A stretch of DNA of 64,000 nucleotides from Lactimicrobium massiliense (GTDB lineage: Bacteria > Bacillota_I > Bacilli_A > Erysipelotrichales > Erysipelotrichaceae): contig NZ_OUNG01000005.1 of the NCBI RefSeq assembly GCF_900343155.1, positions 124,001 through 188,000 on the forward strand, read 5' to 3'. Below, one piece after another: positions 1 through 9,727 of the stretch. Every line of letters starts with the position of its first letter. Position 1 is the first letter of the stretch. Below the pieces are notes generated by a model. It saw only the letters and a program-made list of their open reading frames with translations, was not told the DNA's origin and did not search any database. Position numbers and translations under genes: made by a program.

Positions 1-1
1 G

Positions 2-1660
2 CGTGAAGATGCCAAGGATGAAGATTCGATCTCTTCGAATCTGCTTGTCCGCGGCGGCTTCATCAAGAAGAGCTCGGCTGGCATTTATATGATGCTGCCG
101 ATGGGATGGCGGATCATGCAGAAGATCATGAACATCATCCGGGATGAAATGGACAAGACCGGCTGTCAGGAACTGCTGATGCCGGCGCTGATCCCGGAAG
201 ATATCTATATTGCCTCCGGCAGACGTGCAGGCTTTGGCCATGACATGTTCTCGCTGAAAGACCGCAAGGGGCAGAACTACGTATTGGGTCCGACCCATGA
301 AGAGCTGTTTGCCATTGCTGCCAAGATGCAGATCCGCTCCTATAAGGACATGCCCTTCTCCCTGTATCAGTTTGAGACAAAGTTCCGTGATGAGCCAAGA
401 CCGCGCTATGGCCTGATCCGTGTGCGTGAATTCATCATGAAGGATGCCTATACATTCGACAAGGATGAAGCAGGTCTGGATGTGGCATATCAGAAACAGT
501 TCAATGCATACAAGAACATCATGAACCGTCTGCATCTCAACTATGTCATTGTCCGTGCTGACACCGGCGTCATGGGCGGCCTGCTCTCCGAAGAATTCCA
601 GGCCCTTGCACCGATGGGTGAAGATACACTGGTGCTGTGTGATTCCTGTGACTTTGCGTCCAACATTGAAGTGGCTCCATGCAAGCCAGAAATTCCTGCG
701 GAAAGAGAAGAAGAAAAAGAGCTTGTACTGGAAGCCACACCGCATTCCCGCACAATTGAAGAAGTTGCGGACCACTTCCATCTGCCGGCCAAGAAGTTTG
801 TCAAGACACTGATCTATTCAGTGGATGGCAAGCCGGTGGCTGTGATGGTACGCGGTGACCGTGATGTCAATGAGACCAAGCTGAGAAAGTTCCTGAAAGC
901 CACAGAAGTAGAACTGGCCTCCCCTTCTGTTGTGGAAGAAGTCACACATGCGGAAGTTGGCTTTGCCGGCCCGATCGGCATTGACTGCCCGGTCTATGCT
1001 GATGAAGAAGTCAAATACATGCAGAACTTCATCGTTGGTGCTAACAAGACCGGCTATCATTACTGCAATGTCAATCTCAAGGACTTCAAGGCAGAAGCCT
1101 TTGCGGATCTGCGCAATATCATGGAAGGTGACATCTGCCCGAACTGCGGCGGCCGTATCCACTTCGCCCACGGCATTGAAGTCGGCAATACCTTCAAGCT
1201 TGGTACCAAATATTCCAAGGCCCTGGATCTGCAGTATCTGGATGCCAATAACCAGCTGCAGTATGTCTGGATGGGATCCTATGGCATCGGTCCGGCCCGT
1301 GCCATGGCTGCCCTGGCTGAACAGAATTCGGATGAAAACGGCATTAACTGGCCGAAGGATCTTGCCCCTTATCAGGCAGCAATCATCATCATCTCAACCA
1401 AGGATGAAGCTCAGAATGAGGCTGCTGAAAAGCTTTATGAGCAGTTGGAAAAAGCCGGTGTGGAAGTACTGCTGGATGACCGTGACACAAGACCCGGTGT
1501 CAAGTTCAAGGACATGGATCTGATCGGTATTCCTTACCGCATCACGGTTGGCCGCGGCATCAAGGACGGCATGGTTGAGCTCAAGCCAAGAACCGGTGAA
1601 AAGGTCGATGTACCGGTAGACAAGGCTGCCGAGATGCTGATCGAAGAGCTCAAGAAGTAA
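2..1660 (+). CDS. proS: Prolyl-tRNA synthetase, 5'-truncated by window edge
   Basis: Charges tRNA-Pro with proline in the cytoplasm. The frame is open from base 2 and already reads family sequence (LLVRGGFIKKSSAGIY, then the MLPMGWRI class II motif 1 region), so the gene starts upstream of the window and perhaps 10-15 codons are missing; the ATG at 89 is internal. Visible in order: class II catalytic core with GPTHEE and the motif 2 region RDEPRPRYGL, the YbaK-like editing insertion (about residues 240-400, GDRDVNETKL), the return to the core with GTKYS and GIGPAR, and the C-terminal anticodon-binding domain (LLDDRDTRPGVKFKD). This is the bacterial type with a cis-editing domain. A strong hairpin terminator follows 17 bases after the stop. 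Identity is secure. Confidence 0.97.
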   Translation, partial: REDAKDEDSISSNLLVRGGFIKKSSAGIYMMLPMGWRIMQKIMNIIRDEMDKTGCQELLMPALIPEDIYIASGRRAGFGHDMFSLKDRKGQNYVLGPTHEELFAIAAKMQIRSYKDMPFSLYQFETKFRDEPRPRYGLIRVREFIMKDAYTFDKDEAGLDVAYQKQFNAYKNIMNRLHLNYVIVRADTGVMGGLLSEEFQALAPMGEDTLVLCDSCDFASNIEVAPCKPEIPAEREEEKELVLEATPHSRTIEEVADHFHLPAKKFVKTLIYSVDGKPVAVMVRGDRDVNETKLRKFLKATEVELASPSVVEEVTHAEVGFAGPIGIDCPVYADEEVKYMQNFIVGANKTGYHYCNVNLKDFKAEAFADLRNIMEGDICPNCGGRIHFAHGIEVGNTFKLGTKYSKALDLQYLDANNQLQYVWMGSYGIGPARAMAALAEQNSDENGINWPKDLAPYQAAIIIISTKDEAQNEAAEKLYEQLEKAGVEVLLDDRDTRPGVKFKDMDLIGIPYRITVGRGIKDGMVELKPRTGEKVDVPVDKAAEMLIEELKK

Positions 1661-1677
1661 ACATCATGATCAAAAAG

Positions 1678-1713
1678 AAAAACTTCAGGAGATTGGTTTC
1701 CTGAAGTTTTCTT
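1678..1713 (+). terminator. Rho-independent terminator of proS
   Basis: A 10-bp perfect stem (AACTTCAGGA / TCCTGAAGTT) with an 8-base loop, preceded by A-rich sequence and followed by TTCTT. It lies just after the proS stop. The rest of 1661-1961 shows no gene; it holds this terminator and the thrS terminator on the other strand. Confidence 0.88.
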
Positions 1714-1923
1714 ATACAGCGGTTGTACGATTTCTGCTGTCATTTGCAGAATGCTTTTCACTGGTATTGTGCTGAGCAGTCAGACTTTCTTCTTCATGAT
1801 ATATGCAAGTATAAATTCACCAAATCCTGCAGCTTGAATTCACCAGTTTATGTACCTGGCTTATCATTCATTTGAGACTGCTTTTTTACCAGATACGGAT
1901 GATTGTGCGCTTACTATGCAAGT

Positions 1924-1953
1924 TAAAAAAACATGCACTCTTTCGAATGCATG
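1924..1953 (-). terminator. Rho-independent terminator of thrS
   Basis: Read on the minus strand: ACATGCA, loop, TGCATGT, then a run of T. It starts nine bases after the thrS stop codon. Confidence 0.87.
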
Positions 1954-1961
1954 TCTGATCC

Positions 1962-3716
1962 TCAGTGCTTCTTTGTCTTGATCTCTTCATCCAGATCCGC
2001 AATGAACTGATCCAGAGACTTCTTGACTTCTTCCTTGGAGCCATAGCGTCTGACGGTGACACCATGATCCTTGATCTCACCATCACCGACAACAACTTCC
2101 ACCGGAATGCGGCTTGTCTGTGCTTCACGGATACGATAGCCAAGCTTCTCATTGCGGTCATCCAGCTCTGCATGGATGCCATGGCTGCGCAGTGTCTTGA
2201 CAATCTCTGCAGCATAGTCGCCATGTGCCTCTGGAGATACCGGGATCACAACAACCTGTCTTGGTGCCAGCCACAGAGGCAGGTTGCCCTTTGTCTCTTC
2301 CAGCAGGAAGGCAATGAAACGATCCAGGGAACCAAGGATGGCACGGTGGATGACAACCGGTCTCTTTCTGGAGCCGTCCTTATCGACATACTCCAGCTCA
2401 AAGCGCTCCGGCAGCTGGTAGTCCAGCTGAATCGTAGAAAGCGTGACCTCATGGCCGATGGCACTGTGTACCTGAACATCAATCTTCGGTCCATAGAAGG
2501 CAGCCTCGCCAATGGCTTCATAGTACTTGACGCCCATTTCCTTCAGCACTTCTCTCAGCTGGGCTTCACTCTTCTCCCAGAGCTCGTCATTGCCGAAGTA
2601 CTTATCCTTGTTATTGACATCGCGCAGGGACAGACGGAAGGAATAGTCATCAAAGCCGAAGTCCTTGTATACATCCAGAATCAGGTGGGTGATGTTCTTG
2701 ATTTCATCAGCGATCTGATCCGGACGGCAGAAGATATGGGAGTCATTCTGGGTGAAGGATCTTGCTCTTTCAATACCTGTCAAAGCACCGGAGGCCTCAT
2801 AGCGGAAATCATCCGCAATCTCAGCAATTCTGACCGGCAGCTCACGATAGGAATGCAGGGTGCTCTTATAGATGATCATGTGCTCCGGGCAGTTCATCGG
2901 ACGCAGCACATACTCATCACCATCTCTGGACATGATCGGGAACATATCATCCTTGTAGTGTGCCAGATGGCCGGAGATCTTATACAGCTTCGTGCTGGCA
3001 ACAGACGGCGTCTTGACATGGATATAACCCTGAGCGAGCTCCTTGTCCATGATGTAGTCAGACAGCGTTCTTCTGACCGTGAAGCCATTTGGCAGCCACA
3101 TCGGCATGCCGGCACCAACAGTCTCGGAGAACATGAACATCTGCAGTTCCTTGCCAAGCTTTCTGTGATCACGCTGCTTGGCATCTTCCAGCTGGGCCAG
3201 ATAGTCATCCAGCTCTTCCTGCGTCGGGAAGCAGACACCATAGATACGCTGCAGAACCTTGTTGTTCTTATCGCCCTTCCAATAGGCACCGCTGTGCTTG
3301 ATCAGCTTGAAATAGCGGCACTGCTTGGTGCTCTTGACATGCGGCCCACGGCACAGATCCGTATAGTCACCCTGGGTATACATCGAGATGTTGGTACCCT
3401 GCGGCATTCTCTTGATCAGATCGATCTTGTACGGATCATCCTTGAACTGCTCTAGAGCTTCTTCTCTTGTGATCTCATGACGCACAATGAGCTTGTCAGC
3501 CTTGCAGCACTTCTTCATTTCCTTTTCGATCTTAGGCAGATCCTCATCACGGATGACATCATTGCCCAGATCCATATCATAGTAGAAGCCCTCTTCCACA
3601 ACCGGTCCTACCCAGAACTTGGCCTGCGGATACAGGTGCTTGACAGCCTGTGCCATCACATGGGCACAGGAATGGTTCAATGTGTTCAGCTCTTCATTTT
3701 CCTTGAAATTGATCAT
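1962..3716 (-). CDS. thrS: Threonyl-tRNA synthetase without TGS domain
   Basis: Charges tRNA-Thr. Start chosen at 3716 (MINFKENEELN) because AGGAGG lies seven bases upstream; 584 aa. Domains: editing domain near the N-terminus (HSCAH, and DLCRGPH around residue 130), class II catalytic core (MNCPEHM motif, zinc-type site, ARSFTQNDSH, PVVIHRAILGS motif 3), and C-terminal anticodon-binding domain (DDRNEKLGYRIREAQ). The roughly 60-residue N-terminal TGS domain of standard bacterial ThrRS is absent: the protein begins almost directly at the editing domain. The upstream DNA is the T-box leader, so no TGS coding sequence has been missed. Expression is controlled by a promoter plus T-box directly upstream. 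Confidence 0.96.
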   Translation of the reverse strand: MINFKENEELNTLNHSCAHVMAQAVKHLYPQAKFWVGPVVEEGFYYDMDLGNDVIRDEDLPKIEKEMKKCCKADKLIVRHEITREEALEQFKDDPYKIDLIKRMPQGTNISMYTQGDYTDLCRGPHVKSTKQCRYFKLIKHSGAYWKGDKNNKVLQRIYGVCFPTQEELDDYLAQLEDAKQRDHRKLGKELQMFMFSETVGAGMPMWLPNGFTVRRTLSDYIMDKELAQGYIHVKTPSVASTKLYKISGHLAHYKDDMFPIMSRDGDEYVLRPMNCPEHMIIYKSTLHSYRELPVRIAEIADDFRYEASGALTGIERARSFTQNDSHIFCRPDQIADEIKNITHLILDVYKDFGFDDYSFRLSLRDVNNKDKYFGNDELWEKSEAQLREVLKEMGVKYYEAIGEAAFYGPKIDVQVHSAIGHEVTLSTIQLDYQLPERFELEYVDKDGSRKRPVVIHRAILGSLDRFIAFLLEETKGNLPLWLAPRQVVVIPVSPEAHGDYAAEIVKTLRSHGIHAELDDRNEKLGYRIREAQTSRIPVEVVVGDGEIKDHGVTVRRYGSKEEVKKSLDQFIADLDEEIKTKKH

Positions 3717-3731
3717 ATTCTCCTCCTGCAT

Positions 3732-3955
3732 AAAAAAACAGCATCCCAATGAAAGGACGCTGTGATCTGCGCGGTACCACCTAACTTCCCGTGTTGTACA
3801 CGGACTCTTTGTATAGCGTTAACGCCGCTGTACGGCCTCCCCTTTCGGGTGCTGCTTGCAGGTAGTAATCACACCAGCTCTGCACTGCCTTGCACCAGAT
3901 GGCAGCTCTCTTTGGCAGAACGTTTGATGCGACCATGTCCTGGTCATCACATTTC
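3732..3955 (-). promoter_or_regulatory. T-box leader of thrS
   Basis: On the minus strand the leader contains the T-box core AGGTGGTACCGCG (3770-3782), and then a terminator hairpin (ACAGCGTCC / GGGATGCTGT, T7 run, 3732-3763). Between promoter and T-box is a long structured stretch of the stem I type. Around 3861-3866 it contains ACT ACC, two threonine codons in the area expected for the specifier loop. Uncharged tRNA-Thr should stabilise the antiterminator and switch on thrS. T-box class and target are clear; the exact specifier is inference. Confidence 0.9.
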
Positions 3956-3961
3956 GCGACT

Positions 3962-3990
3962 ATTATCGGCCGCACCTGTTTGTTTGTCAA
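3962..3990 (-). promoter_or_regulatory. Promoter of thrS
   Basis: Minus strand: TTGACA (3990-3985), 17-bp spacer, GATAAT (3967-3962). The -35 box begins only two bases after the polC stop codon. Transcription should start near 3955 and enter the T-box leader. Confidence 0.85.
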
Positions 3991-3992
3991 GC

Positions 3993-6900
3993 TTAGAACA
4001 AGGACATCTGATTGGACTCAGACAGATCGCCGACGGCCCCAAGCTGTTCCAGCTTCTTCAGCATGGTCGCTGACAGCTGGGTGCGCTTGAGAATATCTTC
4101 CTTGGACAAAAACGGATTTTCTTCCCTGGCTTCCACAATACTTTTGGCAACGTTGGCACCAAGGCCATCCACGACGGTAAACGGCGGAATGATCGTATGC
4201 TTGTCTTCCGGCTGCACACTGAAGTGCGTTGCCTGTGACTTATTGATATCGACATTGGAAATACGATACCCGCGCGCATACATCTCTTCACATACTTCCA
4301 GCGTGGAATACAGTGCCTTCTCCTTGTTGGAAACCGGCGGATCCGCAAACTTGTCATTGGAGCGGTCCATGATATCTTTCATTCTGGCCTGGATCGCCTC
4401 AAAGCCTTTCGTCATTGTTTCAATCTCATAGGCATCGCAGCGCAGTGAGAGATACTGGATATAGAACGACCATGGCTCATGGACCTTATACCAGGCAATG
4501 CGAAGTGCCATCATAACGTAGGCAACCGCATGTGCCTTCGGGAACATGTACTTGATCTTCTTGCAGGAATCGATATACCACTGCGGCACATTATGTGCCT
4601 TCATATTCTCTTCCTGATCTGGCCGCAGCCCGCGCCCTTTACGCACATCCTCCATCGTCTTGAATGCATCGATCGGCTTGAGATTCTTCTCCAGCAGATA
4701 CGTCATGATATCATCACGGCATCCAATGACTTCAGACAGCGGATGGCCAGCCCGGACAAGATCCTGGGCATTGCCCGCCCAGACATCGGTACCATGGGAC
4801 AGACCGGAGATGATGACCAGATCAGAGAACTTCTTGGGACGTGTCTCTTCCAGTACTTTTCGGGTTGTCCGGGTACCAAACTCCGGCAGGCCCAATGCAC
4901 CGGTTTCACGCGTATAGATACGCGGGTCTGCTTTTAAAGCTTTGTCAGAAGAAAACAGTGACAGTGTTTCCGGATCATTCATCGGCAGCGTCAATGGCTT
5001 GCGGTCGGCAATTGTCTGCAGCAGTCTCATGGCAGTCGGATCGACGTGGCCGAGAATATCAAATTTCAGTACGTTATCATGAATATCATGGAAGTCGTAG
5101 TGGGTCGTCATCCAGGATGAGTTTGGATCATTGGCCGGATACTGGACAGGTGTGAAGTCTTCGGCTTCATGGTCTTCCGGAATGATGATAATGCCGCCTG
5201 GATGCTGGCCGGTGGTGCGCTTAACGTTCTGACAGTGCGCCGCCAGATATTCCTTCATCGGCCGGCGCATCGTGATATTCATCTTCTCACAATAGCCTGA
5301 CACATAGCCAAAGGCTGTCTTTTCCGCCACGGTGCCAATCGTACCGGCACGGAAGGCATGGTCTTCACCAAAGATTTCACGGATAAAGGCATGGGCACGC
5401 CACTGGTACTCGTTCGAGAAGTTCAGATCGATATCAGGGACCTTGTCGGCATTGAAGCCAAGGAAGGTCTGGAACGGAATGTTATGGCCATTGCCCTTCA
5501 TTATGTGACCGCACTTTGGACATGTCTTGTCCGGCAGATCAAAGCCGGATTTGACTTCCGGATCATCGATCCACTCGGAATAGTGGCAGTGCGGGCACAG
5601 GTAATGGGGCTCCAGGGCATTGACTTCGGTGATGCCGGCCATGGTCGCTGTAAAGGAAGAACCAACGGAACCACGGGATCCTACGACATAGCCGTCCTCA
5701 TTGCTCTTTTTAACAAGCAGATGGGCGATGTAATAGTGCACGCCGAAACCATTGCGGATGATATTGTCCAGCTCACCATCCAGCCGGTCTGTGACGATTT
5801 TGGGAATCTTGCCATCGTATTCATACATCTTCTTTGCCGTGGCATGACAGATCTGACGCAGTTTCTCATCGGATCCCTCAATGCTTGGCGGGAACGTGCC
5901 ATCCGGCACCGGCCGGAAGTCTTCCAGTGTATCAAACAGTTTGTTTGGATTCTGCACGACGATTTCATCGATCAGCTCTGGATCTTCGAGCCATGCAAAT
6001 TCATCCTTCATCTCCTGGGTCATGCGGATATGCTGCTCAGGATTGGGCGTTCTTCTGCGCAGCGCATCATCACGGATATACAGCGGATGGGCGACACCGC
6101 CGACTCCCTGGGCCATGATATACACATCCCGGAAGATCTTCTGGTCCTTTGTGCAGTAGTGGGCATCACTGTCCGCAATGACCGGTTTGCCAAGCTTCTT
6201 TGCCATTTTGATGATACGGCGGATGACATCCTTGAGACGGTCTTTGCTGGGCACATTGCCCATGGCAAGAAATACCGAGAAGTTGGAAAGCGGCTGTACT
6301 TCCACATAGTCATAGAAGGACATTGCTTCTTCCAATCGCTTGTCATCGCCATTGCAGGCAAGCTCAAAGACATCGCTGTTGTAGCAGGCGGTGCCAAACA
6401 GCAGATTCTTGTGGCGTTTCTCCAGAGAAGAGCGCAGAATGCGCGGCTCAGCAGCGACATCGCCGCCGCCTTCCTTACCGCCCTTGCCCATCACAGCAAG
6501 CGTCTTGATGTTGGATTCGGTAATCAGCTTGTACAGATCCTTGATGCCGGCATGATTTTTGGCAACAACACAGATGTGGCTGCGGCGCATCTTCTTGAAA
6601 TCCTCGGGTCCGGCAAGTTTGTCCTGCAGGTCGCGGATCGTGGCACAGCCATGCTTTTCACGGGCATCGGTCATCAGACACATGAAGACACCAGCCAGTG
6701 CCTCGGCATCATAGTCCGCGCGGTGGGCCACTTCTTCATCGTATTCCACGTGATAGTAGCGTGAAATATTGCCAAGCTTATAGGCTCTTCTTTCACGCAG
6801 GATGGCACGGGCCATATCCAAAGTATCAATGACGGGATTCATTAGCGGCGGCTGGCCGATGCGGCGCAGTTCTTCATTCAGGAAGTAGTAGTCGAAAGTC

Positions 6901-8333
6901 GCATTATGGGCAACCATCACATCATCACCGATCCAGTCAATGATCTTCTTCCAGCATTCTTTAAATGGCAGTGCATCAGCGACCATGCCATTGGTGATGT
7001 TGGTTTTCGCCGTGATATAGGCAGGAATCGGATGCGGCGGCTTGACAAACATCTGCAGGCGGTCCACAACCGTACTGTTTTTCAGCTTGACCGCGCCAAA
7101 TTCAATGATCGAATCATAATAGCAGGAAAGACCTGTTGTCTCCAGGTCAAAGGAGACATATTCGACATCATCGATCGGGGCATCAATGGCATTGCGCACA
7201 ATGGTCAGCCGGTCCGCTGCCATGTTGAACTCACAGCCAAAGCCGATGCGGAAATTGCGGTCAGGATCCTTCTTGCGGTTGTCCAGCACCTGATCATATG
7301 CCTTCTTGAAAGACTGGCAGTCCGCATGGTCAGTGATGACAATACCATCCTGGCCGATGTCAAACACATATTTGACGATGGACTTGGGATCACAGACACC
7401 ATCCATTTCGGACATGTTGGTATGCATATGCCATTCGATTCTCTTCTTCGGGGCATCATCCACGGCCATCTTCGGCTTTTCCAGCTTGGTGATATTGGAT
7501 GCCATCACACAAAGATCTCTGGCAAAGTTATCCATTTCGATGCGGCCATAGATGCGCACCCGGTCGCCATTGGCTATTTCATGCATCTCATCACGGTCCA
7601 GACCGCGGCCTTCAAACCGCTTGACCAGAATCGCATCTGTGCCGTCATACACCTTCATTGTCTGGATCAGTTTCTTGGTCTTGGTTTCAATTTCTTCCAG
7701 AGAGAAGATATCCGCATCAAACTGGATATCCTGCATCGGCCCTTCCACATCCTTCAGCGCAATGTGATCATAGTTTTCCGGCTTGACATGGTAATACTTC
7801 TTCTTTGGCACAACAGCCGGCTTAGGCGCTTCCGGAATGATATCCAGGTTGACCTTTTTGATCTCTTCGGCCTCGGCATGATGCACATCACAGGACAGAT
7901 CCAGAGACGGCAGTCCGCATGTTTCCAGAAAGTCATGCAGAGGTGTCAGATAGGAAGACACCAGTTTTCTTTCATTTTCGCTTGCACACAAAAACGACAC
8001 TCTGCCTGCGTCTTTGTCATACGTCATGTTGGATAAAGATATGACTGCACTGCAGTGCTGGCAGTACCAGTCGATATAGCTGCTCACACAGCTGCGGTCG
8101 GCTTCATGGCTGTCCGCATGGATGGTAAGTGTAATGGCGGATCCGGTCAGCTCTTGCAGCTGGTGAATCAGCCGGTCATAAGACTCTTCTTTCAAAATTG
8201 CACTCGTATGCAGGACAACTTCCACCCTGTTTTCAGCCCGGTAAAAACGTACATTGGTAACACCGGCATCCGCCAGTACAGGATCATCCTGTACCAGGAA
8301 GCCGTGATCGATTTCATTCAGCTTTTCTGACAT
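3993..8333 (-). CDS. polC: DNA polymerase III alpha subunit, PolC type
   Basis: Replicative polymerase with built-in 3'-5' proofreading, typical of low-GC Gram-positives; 1446 aa, close to the usual length. Start at 8333 (MSEKLNE) has AAGGAAA eight bases upstream; an in-frame ATG 21 bases further up is possible. Order: N-terminal domain, OB fold (about 230-290), PHP domain (HMHTNMSEMDG near 303, TDHAD), proofreading exonuclease inserted in PHP (FDLETTGL near 394, HNATFDYYFL, HRADYDAEA), polymerase palm with PDIDLNFS near 966, a Cys4 zinc site (CPHC...CPKC, about 920-950), and C-terminal helix-hairpin-helix. Its 3' end abuts the thrS promoter and no separate terminator is present. Confidence 0.98.
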   Translation of the reverse strand: MSEKLNEIDHGFLVQDDPVLADAGVTNVRFYRAENRVEVVLHTSAILKEESYDRLIHQLQELTGSAITLTIHADSHEADRSCVSSYIDWYCQHCSAVISLSNMTYDKDAGRVSFLCASENERKLVSSYLTPLHDFLETCGLPSLDLSCDVHHAEAEEIKKVNLDIIPEAPKPAVVPKKKYYHVKPENYDHIALKDVEGPMQDIQFDADIFSLEEIETKTKKLIQTMKVYDGTDAILVKRFEGRGLDRDEMHEIANGDRVRIYGRIEMDNFARDLCVMASNITKLEKPKMAVDDAPKKRIEWHMHTNMSEMDGVCDPKSIVKYVFDIGQDGIVITDHADCQSFKKAYDQVLDNRKKDPDRNFRIGFGCEFNMAADRLTIVRNAIDAPIDDVEYVSFDLETTGLSCYYDSIIEFGAVKLKNSTVVDRLQMFVKPPHPIPAYITAKTNITNGMVADALPFKECWKKIIDWIGDDVMVAHNATFDYYFLNEELRRIGQPPLMNPVIDTLDMARAILRERRAYKLGNISRYYHVEYDEEVAHRADYDAEALAGVFMCLMTDAREKHGCATIRDLQDKLAGPEDFKKMRRSHICVVAKNHAGIKDLYKLITESNIKTLAVMGKGGKEGGGDVAAEPRILRSSLEKRHKNLLFGTACYNSDVFELACNGDDKRLEEAMSFYDYVEVQPLSNFSVFLAMGNVPSKDRLKDVIRRIIKMAKKLGKPVIADSDAHYCTKDQKIFRDVYIMAQGVGGVAHPLYIRDDALRRRTPNPEQHIRMTQEMKDEFAWLEDPELIDEIVVQNPNKLFDTLEDFRPVPDGTFPPSIEGSDEKLRQICHATAKKMYEYDGKIPKIVTDRLDGELDNIIRNGFGVHYYIAHLLVKKSNEDGYVVGSRGSVGSSFTATMAGITEVNALEPHYLCPHCHYSEWIDDPEVKSGFDLPDKTCPKCGHIMKGNGHNIPFQTFLGFNADKVPDIDLNFSNEYQWRAHAFIREIFGEDHAFRAGTIGTVAEKTAFGYVSGYCEKMNITMRRPMKEYLAAHCQNVKRTTGQHPGGIIIIPEDHEAEDFTPVQYPANDPNSSWMTTHYDFHDIHDNVLKFDILGHVDPTAMRLLQTIADRKPLTLPMNDPETLSLFSSDKALKADPRIYTRETGALGLPEFGTRTTRKVLEETRPKKFSDLVIISGLSHGTDVWAGNAQDLVRAGHPLSEVIGCRDDIMTYLLEKNLKPIDAFKTMEDVRKGRGLRPDQEENMKAHNVPQWYIDSCKKIKYMFPKAHAVAYVMMALRIAWYKVHEPWSFYIQYLSLRCDAYEIETMTKGFEAIQARMKDIMDRSNDKFADPPVSNKEKALYSTLEVCEEMYARGYRISNVDINKSQATHFSVQPEDKHTIIPPFTVVDGLGANVAKSIVEAREENPFLSKEDILKRTQLSATMLKKLEQLGAVGDLSESNQMSLF

Positions 8334-8352
8334 TCGTATTTCCTTTGCGCCC

Positions 8353-8381
8353 ATTATGATAGCACACACTCACGCTGCAAA
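8353..8381 (-). promoter_or_regulatory. Probable polC promoter
   Basis: Minus strand: TTTGCA (8381-8376), 17-bp spacer, CATAAT (8358-8353). It sits between the galK terminator and the polC start, which supports separate transcription of polC. Confidence 0.55.
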
Positions 8382-8382
8382 G

Positions 8383-8411
8383 AAAAACACTTCCCATCTG
8401 GAAGTGCTTTT
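8383..8411 (-). terminator. Terminator after the recG-rnc-galK operon
   Basis: Minus strand: AAAAGCACTTCC, loop, GGGAAGTG, TTTTTC. It lies 22 bases after the galK stop. Confidence 0.85.
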
Positions 8412-8433
8412 CAAAACAATGATCCTTACTCAC

Positions 8434-9711
8434 TCAGCCAATCTGACAGCCGCCGATGCTGCGGATGCGCAATACATGGGCACTGCCTTTACCAAACACA
8501 CCATCCAGTGTTTCCAGATACTTACCTGTCAGATGCTTTGGCACAAAGGCCTGAATCGTACCGGCAAAACCGCCGCCATGGACACGGAAGGCACCTTCCT
8601 TCCCCAGTACTTCCTCACTTAAAGCAAGACCGACAGCCAGTGCCTGATGCTTTGCATCGCCGTTGACTTTGACATTCTGCAGATACATGAAACTGGAACG
8701 GCCGGATTCATTGACAAGATCCAGGAATCTCTGCACATCCTTTGCCTGCAGTGCTTCCTTTTCTTCTTTGGCACGCGCAGTTTCATTCAGGAAGTGATAC
8801 GCACGCAGGAAGGCACGGTCACCGCATTTTTCACGGATTTCAACGGCATGAGACAAAAGATCTGCCATACTGACACGGCTGAGCACTTCCTGTCCCATGA
8901 CGGCAGCAGCTTTTTTCATCTCAGCCGGGATCAAAGAATACTCATCGGAAAGATCGGCATGGGATGCCTTGCAGTCTGTGATGACAAGATCATATCCCAT
9001 GGCATCCAGATCCAGGTCCAGATGTTCAATGACCGGATTTTCTCTGTCATAGAAGTCAATCGCAACAAAGCCGCCGGTTGCACATGCCATCTGGTCCATC
9101 AGACCGCTGGCTTTCATAAAATATGTATTTTCTGCATACTGACCATACTTGGCAACCTCTGTGGAGCCGATGGCTCCGTCATTAAACAGGTCGGAGAAAA
9201 TGGTGCCGATCAGCACTTCAAAGGCAGCCGAGGATGACATGCCGGATCCTGGCAGAACATCACTTTCGGCATAGCAGCCAAAGCCGGATACCTTGTGGCC
9301 ATGATTGACAAAGGCAGCCGCAATGCCGCGGATCAAAGACTCGGTTGTGTTCTTTTCTTCCGGATGAATGGCAAGATCCGAGATATCAACCGGCTTGGCC
9401 TTGAATTCATCAGCAGTATACGTGACAACATTGTCATGACTCGGTACAACAACAGCCGCAATATCGAGGTTGAGGCTGGCCGCCAGTACACGGCCAAGCT
9501 GGTGGTCGGTATGGTTGCCGCCGATTTCGGTTCTGCCCGGTGCCGAGAAAAATACAGCTTCTTTGTCACCGAAGCGGGCTTTGCCTTCATCGCACAGATG
9601 GCTGTACCGGTTTCTTGCATACATGATTCCTTCGGTGCCATACAGCTTTGCAAAGCTTTCATCAAATACGCCATTGATTACATCTTGTTTGAGCTCACTG
9701 ATTGCTTTCAT
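8434..9711 (-). CDS. galK: Galactokinase (GHMP kinase)
   Basis: ATP-dependent phosphorylation of galactose to galactose-1-phosphate, first step of the Leloir pathway. Start at 9711 (MKAISELK) is preceded by GGAGGA; a TTG 12 bases upstream overlaps that ribosome site and is unlikely. 425 aa. Motifs: galactose-binding signature GRTEIGGNHTDHQ (about 60), GHMP ATP loop LPGSGMSSSAAF (about 155), ASGLMDQMACATGG, and C-terminal VHGGGFAGTIQAF. It is third in the recG-rnc-galK transcript (16-bp gap to rnc). galT and galE are not in the window, but the alpha-galactosidase operon 3-9 kb upstream would supply galactose. Confidence 0.95.
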   Translation of the reverse strand: MKAISELKQDVINGVFDESFAKLYGTEGIMYARNRYSHLCDEGKARFGDKEAVFFSAPGRTEIGGNHTDHQLGRVLAASLNLDIAAVVVPSHDNVVTYTADEFKAKPVDISDLAIHPEEKNTTESLIRGIAAAFVNHGHKVSGFGCYAESDVLPGSGMSSSAAFEVLIGTIFSDLFNDGAIGSTEVAKYGQYAENTYFMKASGLMDQMACATGGFVAIDFYDRENPVIEHLDLDLDAMGYDLVITDCKASHADLSDEYSLIPAEMKKAAAVMGQEVLSRVSMADLLSHAVEIREKCGDRAFLRAYHFLNETARAKEEKEALQAKDVQRFLDLVNESGRSSFMYLQNVKVNGDAKHQALAVGLALSEEVLGKEGAFRVHGGGFAGTIQAFVPKHLTGKYLETLDGVFGKGSAHVLRIRSIGGCQIG

Positions 9712-9727
9712 CTTTTCCTCCAATTAT

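Noticed and set aside
1965..3455. 496-codon plus-strand frame opposite thrS, and 5358-6764 opposite polC
   Set aside because: Antisense shadows of well-identified genes; hydrophobic, low-complexity translations with no motifs.
3762..4073. Short plus-strand frame across the T-box region
   Set aside because: The region is explained by the minus-strand promoter, T-box and terminator.
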